Under the pieces are notes generated by a model. The model saw only the letters and a program-made list of their open reading frames with translations, made no database searches and was not told where the DNA came from. A stretch of 64,000 bases of DNA from Bordetella parapertussis (GTDB lineage: Bacteria; Pseudomonadota; Gammaproteobacteria; Burkholderiales; SG8-41). Every line of letters begins with the position of its first letter. Position 1 is the stretch's first letter. This document shows, in pieces, positions 10,193-19,323 of this stretch. The position numbers were made by a program, and so were the translations under genes. Where the stretch lies: assembly GCA_945906935.1 (NCBI GenBank), contig CAMDSO010000001.1, positions 1-64,000 on the forward strand. Reading direction: 5' to 3'.

Positions 10193-11415
10193 GGCAAAGG
10201 CACCGTCAAGAGCGGCTCGCGACGCGTGTTCCAGAACACATGGAAGGCGCCCGCGCGCACCAGCACACGCGGCTGGTCCGAAGCACCGGCGGTCGCCGCC
10301 AGTTCATGCTCACGCCAATGTTCGCCACCGTCGTCGGAAATCATGGCGCGCAGACGCGAACGCTCGCCGTCGAATTCTTTCCATGCCAGCGCGACTCTGT
10401 TGCCTGTCGCGGCAAGATCAGCATGCTCGGCGGTTTGGCCGCCGACACGGCGCTGCCATTCGACACCGCCCTCGCGCAGGCGCCCATAAAAAACACCACT
10501 GTTTTTCGCCGCCTGGGTGAACCACACCGCATGTAGACGGCCTGCGGCATCCTGCGCCAGCGAAGGGCCGTGATGCGGACACACGTCTACGCGCCAGTCA
10601 TCAAAGGTGGCGCGACGCACCGTGCCCGCACGCCCATCAGGCGTCAGACGGGCCAGCGCATGGTCGCGGATATTCGGTGCGAAAACATGCCGCCAGAGTG
10701 CCATTACGCTGCCGTCGTCTTGTGCGAGCAGGGCGATGCGACAACATTCACAGCTGTGCTCGGCGAGTTTGTAGTCACCGCGAAAACTTGCGCCGTTGTC
10801 ATCCGACACCGCATAGTAGACGGCGGCCCCGCGGTAGTCTTTCTTCATGTGTGCCGCCGCCACACCGTCACGCTTGTCGATCCACGCCACAAAAATCTGT
10901 CCCTGCTTATTCACTGTGATAGCGTCAAAACGGTGGGTGATCTGCTGACGGTCGGCGTGCACAGTCATCACCGGACTGAAACTGCGACCCTCATCCACCG
11001 AGCGTGAAAAGAGAATCTCGCCGGTATACGGCTTGGCGAGCGGACGCGTCCACGTCACATAGAGCTGACCGCCGGCACCGATGGCCATCTTGGGCCGCGC
11101 ATCACCGCCCGTGTCGGTGGGCTCGGCCACCGCGTTGACGTATACCGGTTTGGACCACGTGCGACCGGCATCATCCGAGCGGCTGACCGCCACATGACCG
11201 TTGTCTTTATGCGCCGCCCACAGCACGCCACGCGCATCAAAGGCCGCGGTGGCACCGAGATCAGGGCGCGCTGCATGCCCCGTCTGCGTCACCGCATGAT
11301 GACCAGCGTGCTGGGCCACCGTTGGCGCACAAAACACCAACGACACGCCCAGCAGCGCAAAGCACCGTGGCAGCGACTTCATCATCTTGTTCATGCGAAC
11401 AAACATGGCGTTCAT
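10189..11415 (-). CDS. BNR/Asp-box (sialidase-like beta-propeller) secreted protein with CECC motif
   Basis: Repeated Asp-box-like SRSDDAGRTWSKP, SRSVDEGRSFSP, AVSDDNGASFRGD, ISDDGGEHWRE; HSCECCRIALL motif; sits in a copper-related cluster. Confidence 0.75.
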   Translation of the reverse strand: MNAMFVRMNKMMKSLPRCFALLGVSLVFCAPTVAQHAGHHAVTQTGHAARPDLGATAAFDARGVLWAAHKDNGHVAVSRSDDAGRTWSKPVYVNAVAEPTDTGGDARPKMAIGAGGQLYVTWTRPLAKPYTGEILFSRSVDEGRSFSPVMTVHADRQQITHRFDAITVNKQGQIFVAWIDKRDGVAAAHMKKDYRGAAVYYAVSDDNGASFRGDYKLAEHSCECCRIALLAQDDGSVMALWRHVFAPNIRDHALARLTPDGRAGTVRRATFDDWRVDVCPHHGPSLAQDAAGRLHAVWFTQAAKNSGVFYGRLREGGVEWQRRVGGQTAEHADLAATGNRVALAWKEFDGERSRLRAMISDDGGEHWREHELAATAGASDQPRVLVRAGAFHVFWNTRREPLLTVPLP

Positions 11416-11500
11416 CCCTTCGCGATACCGTCAGCCTTGGAGGCAGACAGGCACCGGCCATTTATCAACTCATCAAATGAATCGCCTGCCAAGGTCAGCG

Positions 11501-13843
11501 CTAGAAACGTAACTTGACGCCGACATTGATCAAACGCGGCATCGATAACGTTCGATTGTACGACTGGCTGTAGGTATAGCTGTTTTCGCTGTATTCCTTA
11601 TTTAACAGGTTGACCGCGCTGGCGAAGATATCGGTAGTTTTGTCCCACACGTAACTTGCACTGGCGTTAAAGACCGTGGCACCGCCCTGTGTGAACACTG
11701 TGTTGGCGACACTGGTGGTATCAACCGGAATCGGTCCGACATAGCGTGCCTCGGCATAGGTGCGCAGCTTCTCGAGCGGCCGCCAGGTGGCACCCAGCGT
11801 GGCCACATCTTTCGGCGTGCCGGCAATCTGCACGCCCAAGGGATCGGTGACGATCGACCCGCGACGGGTCAGATAGGTTTCGGTGCGCGTGTAGCTGGCA
11901 TCCACACTGAGACTTGAATTCACCGTCCAACGCCCGGTTAATTCGACACCGTGCGACTGGCCATCCTGATCGTTGGTGTAGTACTTGACCGAACTCGCAG
12001 AGCAATTCGAAAAACTGCCGGCCACCACCGCGCCGCATATCGTCGTCACCTGGGCAGGGATATTTGCAGATGTCGCCTGCACCGTATAGGTCGCGATCAT
12101 TTTGTCGATGTTATAGAGAAAATAGGTCGCGCCCAGCTGCAACGGCCCGCTGTTGAAATCAGCCCCCGCCTCCCAACCTTTGAGCGTTTCCGGCTCGAGA
12201 TCGGGGTTGGCAATATTGGTACTGGTGCCCGTACCATAGGTTCGCGTGATGTTGTTAAAGCCCGGCGCACGGAACGACTTGTAAGCCGCGCCACGCAGCG
12301 CCAGACGATCGCTGAGATCAAGACGTGCCGCGATACTCGGATTGAACGCCGTCTTGGTCAAATCCGGCACCGCACCACCGGTCAACACACCAGCAGCCGT
12401 GGTCCGCGTGTTGCTGCGATTGCCGTTGGTCCAGCTGTCGTGGCGTCCGCTTAGCGTGATTTCGAGCGCATCATAGGGCACAATTTTTGTCTGGCCGAAA
12501 AAACCCTCGAACGTTTGCTCGCCTTTACCCAGCGTGCTGCTGTTGAAGTTCTGCAGATTGGTCAATACCGTCGGCGCCGAATAAAAATACTCCAAGTCTG
12601 TGGCCGCCAGCTTGCGGTAATCGGCGCCCAGCTGGAAACCGCCCCAACGACCGCTCATCGGTTGTGAATACACCGTCGCGCCGCCGCGTTCACGGTAGCG
12701 CTGCGAACCGTATTGGCTCCAGTACTGAATAATATTATTGTTGATGTTGGCCGGCGTCACGCTTGAACTGGTCGGACATCTGGTGCCCGCCGGCTGCCAG
12801 TAACAACTCGCACCGTTATATTTTTCAAAACTCACGTTTTGCGCCCATGCCGTCACGTCGAGGCTGGCGTTTTTCTCAAAGGTCTTGTTCAAGCTGGCGG
12901 AAAAATCAGGATCACGCTGCAAGTTACGGCCGTATTGATAATTGATATTTTGATCCTGCTCGTGATAACCCAAGCGCAGCAATCCCTTCAAATCAGCCGA
13001 CGGCTGAAAATACGTCGTCAGTTGCACATTGGAATTCAGCGCACTGTTGGACTGTTTGGCCGGAAAACGCCACAGATAAGCGTCGGGCGTCTGCTGGTAA
13101 CCATTGGTGTCAAAGCGATCGAGTGACAGCGTAAAGCCAAGGGCGTCCGACACCTTGAAATTTTTCACCGCTGAAACATTGCTGGTACCCTGATTGCCTA
13201 CACTCAGCGACACTTCGCCAGAGTTATCAGTAACACGGCGCGTCACAATGTTCACTACGCCACCGACCGCCATATTTCCCCACAAACTGGAATTACCACC
13301 TCGCACGATTTCAACGCGGGCTATGGTCGACATCGGCACCTTGAACCACTGTGTGGTCAGGTAAAACGGGTCATGTATGGGAACGCCGTCGAGCAACATC
13401 AGCACCTTCGCATTGCCCAGACCGCGCATCTTCGTCGATTGTCCGGTGGGGTCGGATTGCGCTGCCGGAATGCCGCTGAAATTGAATCCTGGCACATTGC
13501 GTAACAATTGGTCGAGACTTTGCGCCGGTGATTTACGAATCTCTTCCTGGGTAATCACCGTGGTATGCAAAGGCATGTCTTCAACCCGCGTCTCACTGCG
13601 GCTGGCCGCCACTACCACGGAGTCGAGTTCCTTCACCGCCAGCGGCTCGGCCGCATGCGCGCCTTTGCCGAGACAGAGCGCCGCCACGGCAGTGGCCGCC
13701 ATGACGCGGCTGGCAATTTGAAAATAGTCATTCCTTGCGACACCAACGGCTGTGCCCTGTGCAGCGCTGTTCTGCATACTAAAAAAGGGTTTGCCGATGC
13801 GCGGCGCATGCCTGGCACCCGACCGATACTCGATATTTGACAC
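11501..13843 (-). CDS. TonB-dependent outer-membrane receptor
   Basis: Plug domain LDSVVVAASRSETRVEDMPLHTTVITQEEIRKSPAQSLDQLLRNVPGFNFSG...VLMLLDGVPIHDPFYLT; C-terminal aromatic LINVGVKLRF. GTG start at 13843 preferred because GGGGGAA precedes it; the listed 13915 start falls in a hairpin. Confidence 0.9.
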   Translation of the reverse strand: MSNIEYRSGARHAPRIGKPFFSMQNSAAQGTAVGVARNDYFQIASRVMAATAVAALCLGKGAHAAEPLAVKELDSVVVAASRSETRVEDMPLHTTVITQEEIRKSPAQSLDQLLRNVPGFNFSGIPAAQSDPTGQSTKMRGLGNAKVLMLLDGVPIHDPFYLTTQWFKVPMSTIARVEIVRGGNSSLWGNMAVGGVVNIVTRRVTDNSGEVSLSVGNQGTSNVSAVKNFKVSDALGFTLSLDRFDTNGYQQTPDAYLWRFPAKQSNSALNSNVQLTTYFQPSADLKGLLRLGYHEQDQNINYQYGRNLQRDPDFSASLNKTFEKNASLDVTAWAQNVSFEKYNGASCYWQPAGTRCPTSSSVTPANINNNIIQYWSQYGSQRYRERGGATVYSQPMSGRWGGFQLGADYRKLAATDLEYFYSAPTVLTNLQNFNSSTLGKGEQTFEGFFGQTKIVPYDALEITLSGRHDSWTNGNRSNTRTTAAGVLTGGAVPDLTKTAFNPSIAARLDLSDRLALRGAAYKSFRAPGFNNITRTYGTGTSTNIANPDLEPETLKGWEAGADFNSGPLQLGATYFLYNIDKMIATYTVQATSANIPAQVTTICGAVVAGSFSNCSASSVKYYTNDQDGQSHGVELTGRWTVNSSLSVDASYTRTETYLTRRGSIVTDPLGVQIAGTPKDVATLGATWRPLEKLRTYAEARYVGPIPVDTTSVANTVFTQGGATVFNASASYVWDKTTDIFASAVNLLNKEYSENSYTYSQSYNRTLSMPRLINVGVKLRF

Positions 13844-13892
13844 GGAGTTCCCCCGATGGCCCTGTGCCGGCAGGCGCCGGCGTATGAAAGAG

Positions 13893-13919
13893 GCGTTTGT
13901 TCTCTCAAAGAACAAACGC
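13893..13919. repeat. 11-bp perfect inverted repeat GCGTTTGTTCT-CTCAA-AGAACAAACGC (intercistronic hairpin, possible attenuator/terminator)
   Basis: Read directly; lies between the DUF2946-like gene stop (13929) and the TonB receptor start (13843). Confidence 0.85.
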
Positions 13920-13928
13920 GAGTTCAGG

Positions 13929-14303
13929 TCAGATCAGGCGGGAAGGTGGGCCGCGCGGAGCGGCGGCAAGGACAACAGAGGAAGCAGCAGGTTCAGTAAC
14001 GATCATCGCTCGCTGAAACTGGGCGACGGGTGGTGCGAGTGCGATAACCCCGACTGTCGCTAATCCCGGATTGTGATCACTGCTAGTACTGCAGAACGGG
14101 CAATGCGCTGCGGGGGATTTGGCAGGCGCCGGTTGCGCCGGCATACCGCTCGCATCCACCGCCATCGTGGTGCCGACCATCGAGCAGAGCGGCGCGACAA
14201 ATTCGCGCGGCGCGGCGTTGGCGAGCAACGGCCACAGACCGTTGAGGCCCATGGCCAGTATGGCCAGCCAGGTGGCGAATGTGCGTGTGAGGGTTGATCT
14301 CAT
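13929..14303 (-). CDS. DUF2946-like small secreted/membrane protein
   Basis: MRSTLTRTFATWLAILAMGLNGLWPLLANA leader, AHCPFCSTSSDHNPG, C-terminal APRGPPSRLI. Confidence 0.7.
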   Translation of the reverse strand: MRSTLTRTFATWLAILAMGLNGLWPLLANAAPREFVAPLCSMVGTTMAVDASGMPAQPAPAKSPAAHCPFCSTSSDHNPGLATVGVIALAPPVAQFQRAMIVTEPAASSVVLAAAPRGPPSRLI

Positions 14304-14356
14304 GACTGGCGCGGATTATAGCAAACGCCGTCGCCGCAAAGCAATTCAACCGCGCG

Positions 14357-15709
14357 CTACAGCACGTAACGCGCCAGATCCTCGCTTTGCGCCAGTGTTT
14401 TCAGCCGCTGATCGACATAGTCGGCGTCGATGACAATACTCTGCCCGGAATGTTTGGCTGCGTCATACGACACATCCTCCAGCAGCTTTTCCATCACCGT
14501 ATGCAAACGGCGGGCGCCGATGTTTTCGGTTTTTTCGTTGACCTGCCAGGCGATTTCCGCCAGCCGCTTGATGGCACTCGCCTGAAACTCAAGCTTAACG
14601 CCTTCGGTCGAGATCAGCGCCTCGTACTGGCGCGTCAGGCAGGCGTCGGTGTTGGTGAGTATCTGTTCGAAGTCGTTCACCGTCAGGTTGGTCAACTCAA
14701 CACGAATCGGAAAACGGCCCTGCAGCTCGGGGATCAAATCGGAAGGCTTGGCCAGATGAAATGCACCGCTCGCAATAAACAGAATGTGATCGGTCTTGAT
14801 CATGCCGTACTTGGTTGAAACGGTTGTGCCCTCAACCAGCGGCAACAGGTCGCGCTGCACGCCCTGGCGCGAGACATCAGCGCCCGCGGCTTCGCTACGA
14901 CTGGTGATTTTGTCAATTTCGTCGAGAAAGACGATGCCGTTCTGTTCGACATTCGCAACCGCCTGTAATTTGAGTTCCTCGTCATTGACGAGCTTGCCGG
15001 CTTCTTCCTCGGTGAGCATTTTCATCGCCTCGCGGATTTTCAGCTTGCGCGTCTTGCGCTTGCCACTGCCAAGGTTTTGAAACATGCCCTGAATCTGCGT
15101 GGTCAGGTCTTCCATGCCGGGCGGCGCAAAGATTTCCATCTGCGCCTGCGGTGTAGCAACGTCGATTTCAATTTCTTTGTCATCGAGTTCGCCCTCGCGC
15201 AGCTTCTTGCGGAATTTCTGCCGCGTCGGCCCGTCGCTGTCGGCAGCCACACCATCACGCGCGGCGGGCAGCAACACATCGAGTATGCGTTCCTCGGCCT
15301 GATCCCCGGCCTGCATACGCACGCGGCGGGTGGCCTCTTCACGCGTGAGTTTGATCGCGCTCTCCACCAGATCGCGAATGATGGTGTCGACATCGCGGCC
15401 GACGTAGCCCACCTCGGTGAACTTGGTCGCTTCGACCTTGATAAAAGGCGCGTTCGCCAGCCGTGCCAGACGGCGTGCGATTTCAGTTTTGCCGACCCCG
15501 GTCGGCCCGATCATCAATATATTCTTCGGGGTGATTTCATGGCGCAGCGGCTCGGGCACCTGCTGGCGGCGCCAGCGGTTGCGCAGGGCGATCGCCACTG
15601 CGCGTTTGGCATCAGCCTGACCGATGATGTGTTTGTCCAGTTCGTGGACGATTTCCTGCGGGGTCATGGGGAGCGAGCCGTGAGGCGTGAGAAGTGAGGT
15701 GTCGGACAT
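14357..15709 (-). CDS. hslU: ATP-dependent protease ATPase subunit HslU
   Basis: [68 protein letters not shown]-term LARYVL. True start may be the internal ATG at 15667. Confidence 0.97.
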   Translation of the reverse strand: MSDTSLLTPHGSLPMTPQEIVHELDKHIIGQADAKRAVAIALRNRWRRQQVPEPLRHEITPKNILMIGPTGVGKTEIARRLARLANAPFIKVEATKFTEVGYVGRDVDTIIRDLVESAIKLTREEATRRVRMQAGDQAEERILDVLLPAARDGVAADSDGPTRQKFRKKLREGELDDKEIEIDVATPQAQMEIFAPPGMEDLTTQIQGMFQNLGSGKRKTRKLKIREAMKMLTEEEAGKLVNDEELKLQAVANVEQNGIVFLDEIDKITSRSEAAGADVSRQGVQRDLLPLVEGTTVSTKYGMIKTDHILFIASGAFHLAKPSDLIPELQGRFPIRVELTNLTVNDFEQILTNTDACLTRQYEALISTEGVKLEFQASAIKRLAEIAWQVNEKTENIGARRLHTVMEKLLEDVSYDAAKHSGQSIVIDADYVDQRLKTLAQSEDLARYVL

Positions 15710-15710
15710 G

Positions 15711-15755
15711 GTGTGGGAGGTGTGGGAGGTGTGGGAGGTGTGGGAGGTGTGAGCG
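15711..15755. repeat. Tandem repeat: four exact 9-bp units GTGTGGGAG plus one diverged unit
   Basis: Read directly upstream of hslU. Confidence 0.9.
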
Positions 15756-15891
15756 GTGAGAAGTTAGGGGTAGGAAGGTGTAGGTCAGACGTTCGGATTT
15801 GCGTGGCTATCGATCAAGGTTTGACGTGGTGGTAGAGAGGAAACCGCGGGATGTCGTGACGCGTCACCCCTTACACATCACGCTTCACCCC

Positions 15892-16428
15892 TCACTCAAG
15901 TATTTCAATCGTATGCTGCTGATTCGTGTAGATACACAGATCGCCGGCGATGGTCAGCGCTTTCTTGACGATGTCCTCGGGCGGCATTGGTGTATTTTCG
16001 AGCAGCGCGCGTGCTGCCGCCTGCGCATACGGGCCGCCGCTGCCGATCGCGACAAGCCCCTGCTCGGGTTCGAGCACATCGCCATTGCCGGAGATGATCA
16101 GCGAACTTTGCGTATCGCACACCACCAGCATCGCCTCCAGCCGTCGCAGCATGCGGTCGGTACGCCAGTCTTTCGCCAGCTCGACGGCAGAACGCAGCAA
16201 ATGGCCCTGATGTTTGGAGAGCTTCGCTTCGAAGCGCTCGAACAGGGTGAACGCATCGGCGGTGCCGCCGGCAAAGCCAGCGAGTATTTTGTCCTCATAG
16301 AGCCGGCGCACCTTGCGCGCACTCGCTTTGAGCACAATGTTGCCAAAAGTCACCTGGCCGTCGCCGCCGAGCGCCACGCGATTACTGCGCCGCGCCGAAA
16401 CAATGGTGGTGCCGTGAAATTGTTCCAT
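15892..16428 (-). CDS. hslV: ATP-dependent protease peptidase subunit HslV
   Basis: [67 protein letters not shown]. Confidence 0.97.
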   Translation of the reverse strand: MEQFHGTTIVSARRSNRVALGGDGQVTFGNIVLKASARKVRRLYEDKILAGFAGGTADAFTLFERFEAKLSKHQGHLLRSAVELAKDWRTDRMLRRLEAMLVVCDTQSSLIISGNGDVLEPEQGLVAIGSGGPYAQAAARALLENTPMPPEDIVKKALTIAGDLCIYTNQQHTIEILE

Positions 16429-16505
16429 GGAAACTACCTGTGTGATCGACTGAAAAATCCGCCGCCACCGAGGCCAGCGTGATTGCATATTAACTGAGCA
16501 AGCGA

Positions 16506-16532
16506 GGTTGGGGCGGCAGCGCGCATTTCAAG
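16506..16532 (-). promoter_or_regulatory. Sigma-32 (RpoH) heat-shock promoter of hslVU
   Basis: Minus strand CTTGAA-N13-CCCCAACC, close to CTTGAA(N11-15)CCCCATNT, about 80-100 bp upstream of the hslV ATG. Confidence 0.75.
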
Positions 16533-16543
16533 TCCCGCCACGC

Positions 16544-17509
16544 TTAGACCACGTGGTCGGGGGCCTGCGCGCAGGCACGGCCAGTCTCGATCTGAATCGT
16601 GACATGGCCGATTTCAAAAGCATGCTCGATATGCTCAACGACCTCGGCAAAAAAATCATCGCCGGGGTGCCCCGCCGGCATCACCAGATGCGCCGTCATC
16701 GCCGTTTCAACGGTACTCATCGCCCAAATGTGCAAGTCATGCACTTCCGATACGCCGCGCAAGGAAGCAAGGTAAGTACGCACACCGCCAGTGTCGATAT
16801 GTTCGGGTGCCGCCTGCAGCGCCATACGCACGGAATCACGCAACAAGCCCCAGGTGCCGACAAAAATGACCACGACGATCACCAGACTGACCAGCGGATC
16901 GAGCCAGGGCCAGCCGCTATAAATCATGCCAATGCCGGCGAGCACCACGCCCAGCGACACCGCCGCATCGGCGGCCATGTGCAGATAAGCGCCACGCATA
17001 TTGAGGTCGTGCTTGCCGCTGGCCATGAAGAGCCAGGCGGTCGCTACGTTAATCAGCACGCCAAACAAGGCAACCCAGATCACGATCGGCGCGTCGACCG
17101 CGCCAACGGCATCGAAGCGGTGCACCGCTTCCCAGGCAATGCCGCCGATCGCCACCAGCAGCAACATCGCATTGGCGAGTGCCGCCAGAATGGTTGATCC
17201 GCCCAGCCCGTAGGTATAACGCGCCGACGGCGGCCGCCGCGCCAGCGAAGCCGCACCCCAGGCCAGCATCAAGCCGAGCACGTCGCCAAAGTTATGCGTG
17301 GCGTCGGCAATCAGGGCGAGCGAACCAGCCATCACGCCGAACACCCACTCGACGACCACAAACGCAATGTTCAGTGCGATGCCGAGCGCAAACGCGCGCA
17401 TCGCATCAGGCCGCGGCACGTGATGGTGGTGGTGGTCTTTGTGACCGTGGTGATGGTCGTGCGGGGTATGTCGGGTGTGATCGTGCATGATGATGGCGGC
17501 CTCGGGCAC
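16544..17509 (-). CDS. Cation diffusion facilitator (CDF/CzcD-like), His-rich N terminus
   Basis: MHDHTRHTPHDHHHGHKDHHHHHVPRPD; LALIADATHNFGDVLGLMLAWGAASLARRPP; HDLHIWAMSTVETAMTAHL. Confidence 0.93.
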   Translation of the reverse strand: MPEAAIIMHDHTRHTPHDHHHGHKDHHHHHVPRPDAMRAFALGIALNIAFVVVEWVFGVMAGSLALIADATHNFGDVLGLMLAWGAASLARRPPSARYTYGLGGSTILAALANAMLLLVAIGGIAWEAVHRFDAVGAVDAPIVIWVALFGVLINVATAWLFMASGKHDLNMRGAYLHMAADAAVSLGVVLAGIGMIYSGWPWLDPLVSLVIVVVIFVGTWGLLRDSVRMALQAAPEHIDTGGVRTYLASLRGVSEVHDLHIWAMSTVETAMTAHLVMPAGHPGDDFFAEVVEHIEHAFEIGHVTIQIETGRACAQAPDHVV

Positions 17510-17599
17510 ACGCGTTATCGCAGGTCAACAGCGACCGAGCGGCACTTTAGCGCGAAGGCGCTGCGGCTGTCACGCAATGAAAAAACGGACGCCCGTGGG

Positions 17600-18364
17600 T
17601 CAGCGCGCCCGCACGGCGGCCGGGGCAAGGGCATGAAACCCCACTGCGACCACCGTCATTACCCAGACGATCGCCGGCCCCGACGGCCAGTCGGTAAGCG
17701 CCGAGAGCAGAAGGCCCAGCGCATAACCGGACGCCGCCACGCCATAAGCGGCGAGTAAACGCCACCGCGTTAGGGTGCGCGTCGCCAGCGCCGGCACGAT
17801 TAACGAAGTAAACACCAGATAGAGGCCGACCAGTTGCACCGAGACCGTCACCGCGCAGGCGAACAGCGAGTAGAAACCAATGGGCCCCATGCGTTCGCGC
17901 AGCATAAACCAGACGAGCAGGACGGCCGCGTAGGCCAGTGCGACCAGCGGCAGGTGGGCCGGATTGACCCATAAAATTTGGCCAACCAGCAACTCCTTCA
18001 AATGCTCGGCGCCATGCGGATTGCTGGCGAGCAGAATCAGCGCGCCACTGGCGGCAAGAATAAACGTGACACCGATAATGGCCTCCTGCACTTCGGCCCA
18101 GCGCTTCTCAGTCCAGGTCAGCAAGAGAGCGCCGGCCAGTGCGGCGCTCAAAGCCGACACCTGTACCGCCCAGCCGTGCGCCTCGAAACCGAGCAAATCG
18201 GCGGCCACCACACCGAGCCCGGCGATTTGCGCAATCGCCAGATCAATGAAGACGATGCCACGGCCAAGCACCTGTATCCCGAGCGGCACATGGGTGGCGA
18301 CGACCAGCAACCCCGCCACCAAGGCAGGCCAGAGTATGGCGAGGTCGAGGCCGTCAGTATTCAT
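17600..18364 (-). CDS. Metal ABC transporter permease (ZnuB/COG1108-like)
   Basis: ATHVPLGIQVLGRGIVFIDLAIAQIAGLGVVAADLLG, SLIVPALATRTL; multi-span hydrophobic profile. Confidence 0.87.
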   Translation of the reverse strand: MNTDGLDLAILWPALVAGLLVVATHVPLGIQVLGRGIVFIDLAIAQIAGLGVVAADLLGFEAHGWAVQVSALSAALAGALLLTWTEKRWAEVQEAIIGVTFILAASGALILLASNPHGAEHLKELLVGQILWVNPAHLPLVALAYAAVLLVWFMLRERMGPIGFYSLFACAVTVSVQLVGLYLVFTSLIVPALATRTLTRWRLLAAYGVAASGYALGLLLSALTDWPSGPAIVWVMTVVAVGFHALAPAAVRAR

Positions 18365-19311
18365 TTGACTGCCAGCAAACGCGCGATGCTGTCATCAAAC
18401 AAGGTGAACAGATCCTTCACCTTGTCGTTACCGCCGACGGTGAAAGGCAGTATCACCATGGGGGTCTTCGTCTGCCCGGAGAGCCATTCGCCGCCGCGCG
18501 GATCGTTATAAGTAGCAAGCACAATCGCGCGCGCCGGCTCGCGTTTCAACAAGGCCAGCAACTCCGAAAGATGGCCGGCGGTCGGCGGCATCCCCGGCTT
18601 GGGTTCGAGCGAACCGAGTTCGCGCAGACCCAGCCAGGCGATCAAATACGACAGATTCCTGTGATAGACGATGAGCGACATCCCCTTTAGCGGCGTAGCA
18701 AGCTTTTCCCACCGTACCTGAGCCTGCTGCCAGCGTTCAAGAAAATTCTTCGTGCGCTGGCGGTAGGCCTCGGCCTCCGTGCCATCGAGCTGTGCCATGC
18801 GCTCGCCGAGCGCCGCCGCCACTCTGGCGATATTGCGTGGGTCAAGATGCAGATGCGGATTACCGCCCGGATGCACGTCGCCCTGCGAACGATCAACCGA
18901 GGCCGGGACCTCAAGCATGGTGACAAACCGCGCCGCCTCGAAATAGCCGGGTTGGCCGACGCGGATTTTCAGGTTGGCGGATTGCGTCAGCACCAACGGC
19001 AGCCAGCCAACCTCGAGCTCCGCACCCGTGCACACCACCAGATCGGCACTACGGGCGCGCGCGATCAGGCTCGGCCGCGCCTCGACACGATGCGGGTCCT
19101 GCAGCGCGTTGGTGGCCGTATAAATATTCGCCTTCTCACCCGCCAGTTCTTTGGCCAGCGCGCCCCATTCCGGGGTGCAGGCGAAGATATTCAGTGCGGC
19201 AAACACGGGCGGCGTGAAGGCAAAACCGGCGATACAACATAAAACCGTGAGGCTTTTTTTCAGCTGGGCCGGCTTGTTCAAGGGGTTTTTCATAAGCATG
19301 TCCTTTTTCAT
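18361..19311 (-). CDS. Metal ABC transporter substrate-binding protein (ZnuA-like)
   Basis: LNIFACTPEWGALAKELAGEKANIYTATNALQDPHRVEARPSLIARARSADLVVCTGAELEVGWLP...GNPHLHLDPRNIARVA. Confidence 0.9.
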   Translation of the reverse strand: MKKDMLMKNPLNKPAQLKKSLTVLCCIAGFAFTPPVFAALNIFACTPEWGALAKELAGEKANIYTATNALQDPHRVEARPSLIARARSADLVVCTGAELEVGWLPLVLTQSANLKIRVGQPGYFEAARFVTMLEVPASVDRSQGDVHPGGNPHLHLDPRNIARVAAALGERMAQLDGTEAEAYRQRTKNFLERWQQAQVRWEKLATPLKGMSLIVYHRNLSYLIAWLGLRELGSLEPKPGMPPTAGHLSELLALLKREPARAIVLATYNDPRGGEWLSGQTKTPMVILPFTVGGNDKVKDLFTLFDDSIARLLAVK

Positions 19312-19323
19312 ATGGGTCGCGCC

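Noticed and set aside
11501-13843. BtuB/cobalamin receptor with a cobalamin riboswitch
   Set aside because: The plug resembles BtuB-like receptors, but no cobalamin-riboswitch B12-box was seen upstream, and the neighbours are copper-related.
15711-15790. Possible CRISPR array
   Set aside because: Units are contiguous 9-mers with no spacers; a simple tandem repeat.
15799-16482. 227-aa plus-strand ORF
   Set aside because: Antisense to hslV; not supported as coding.
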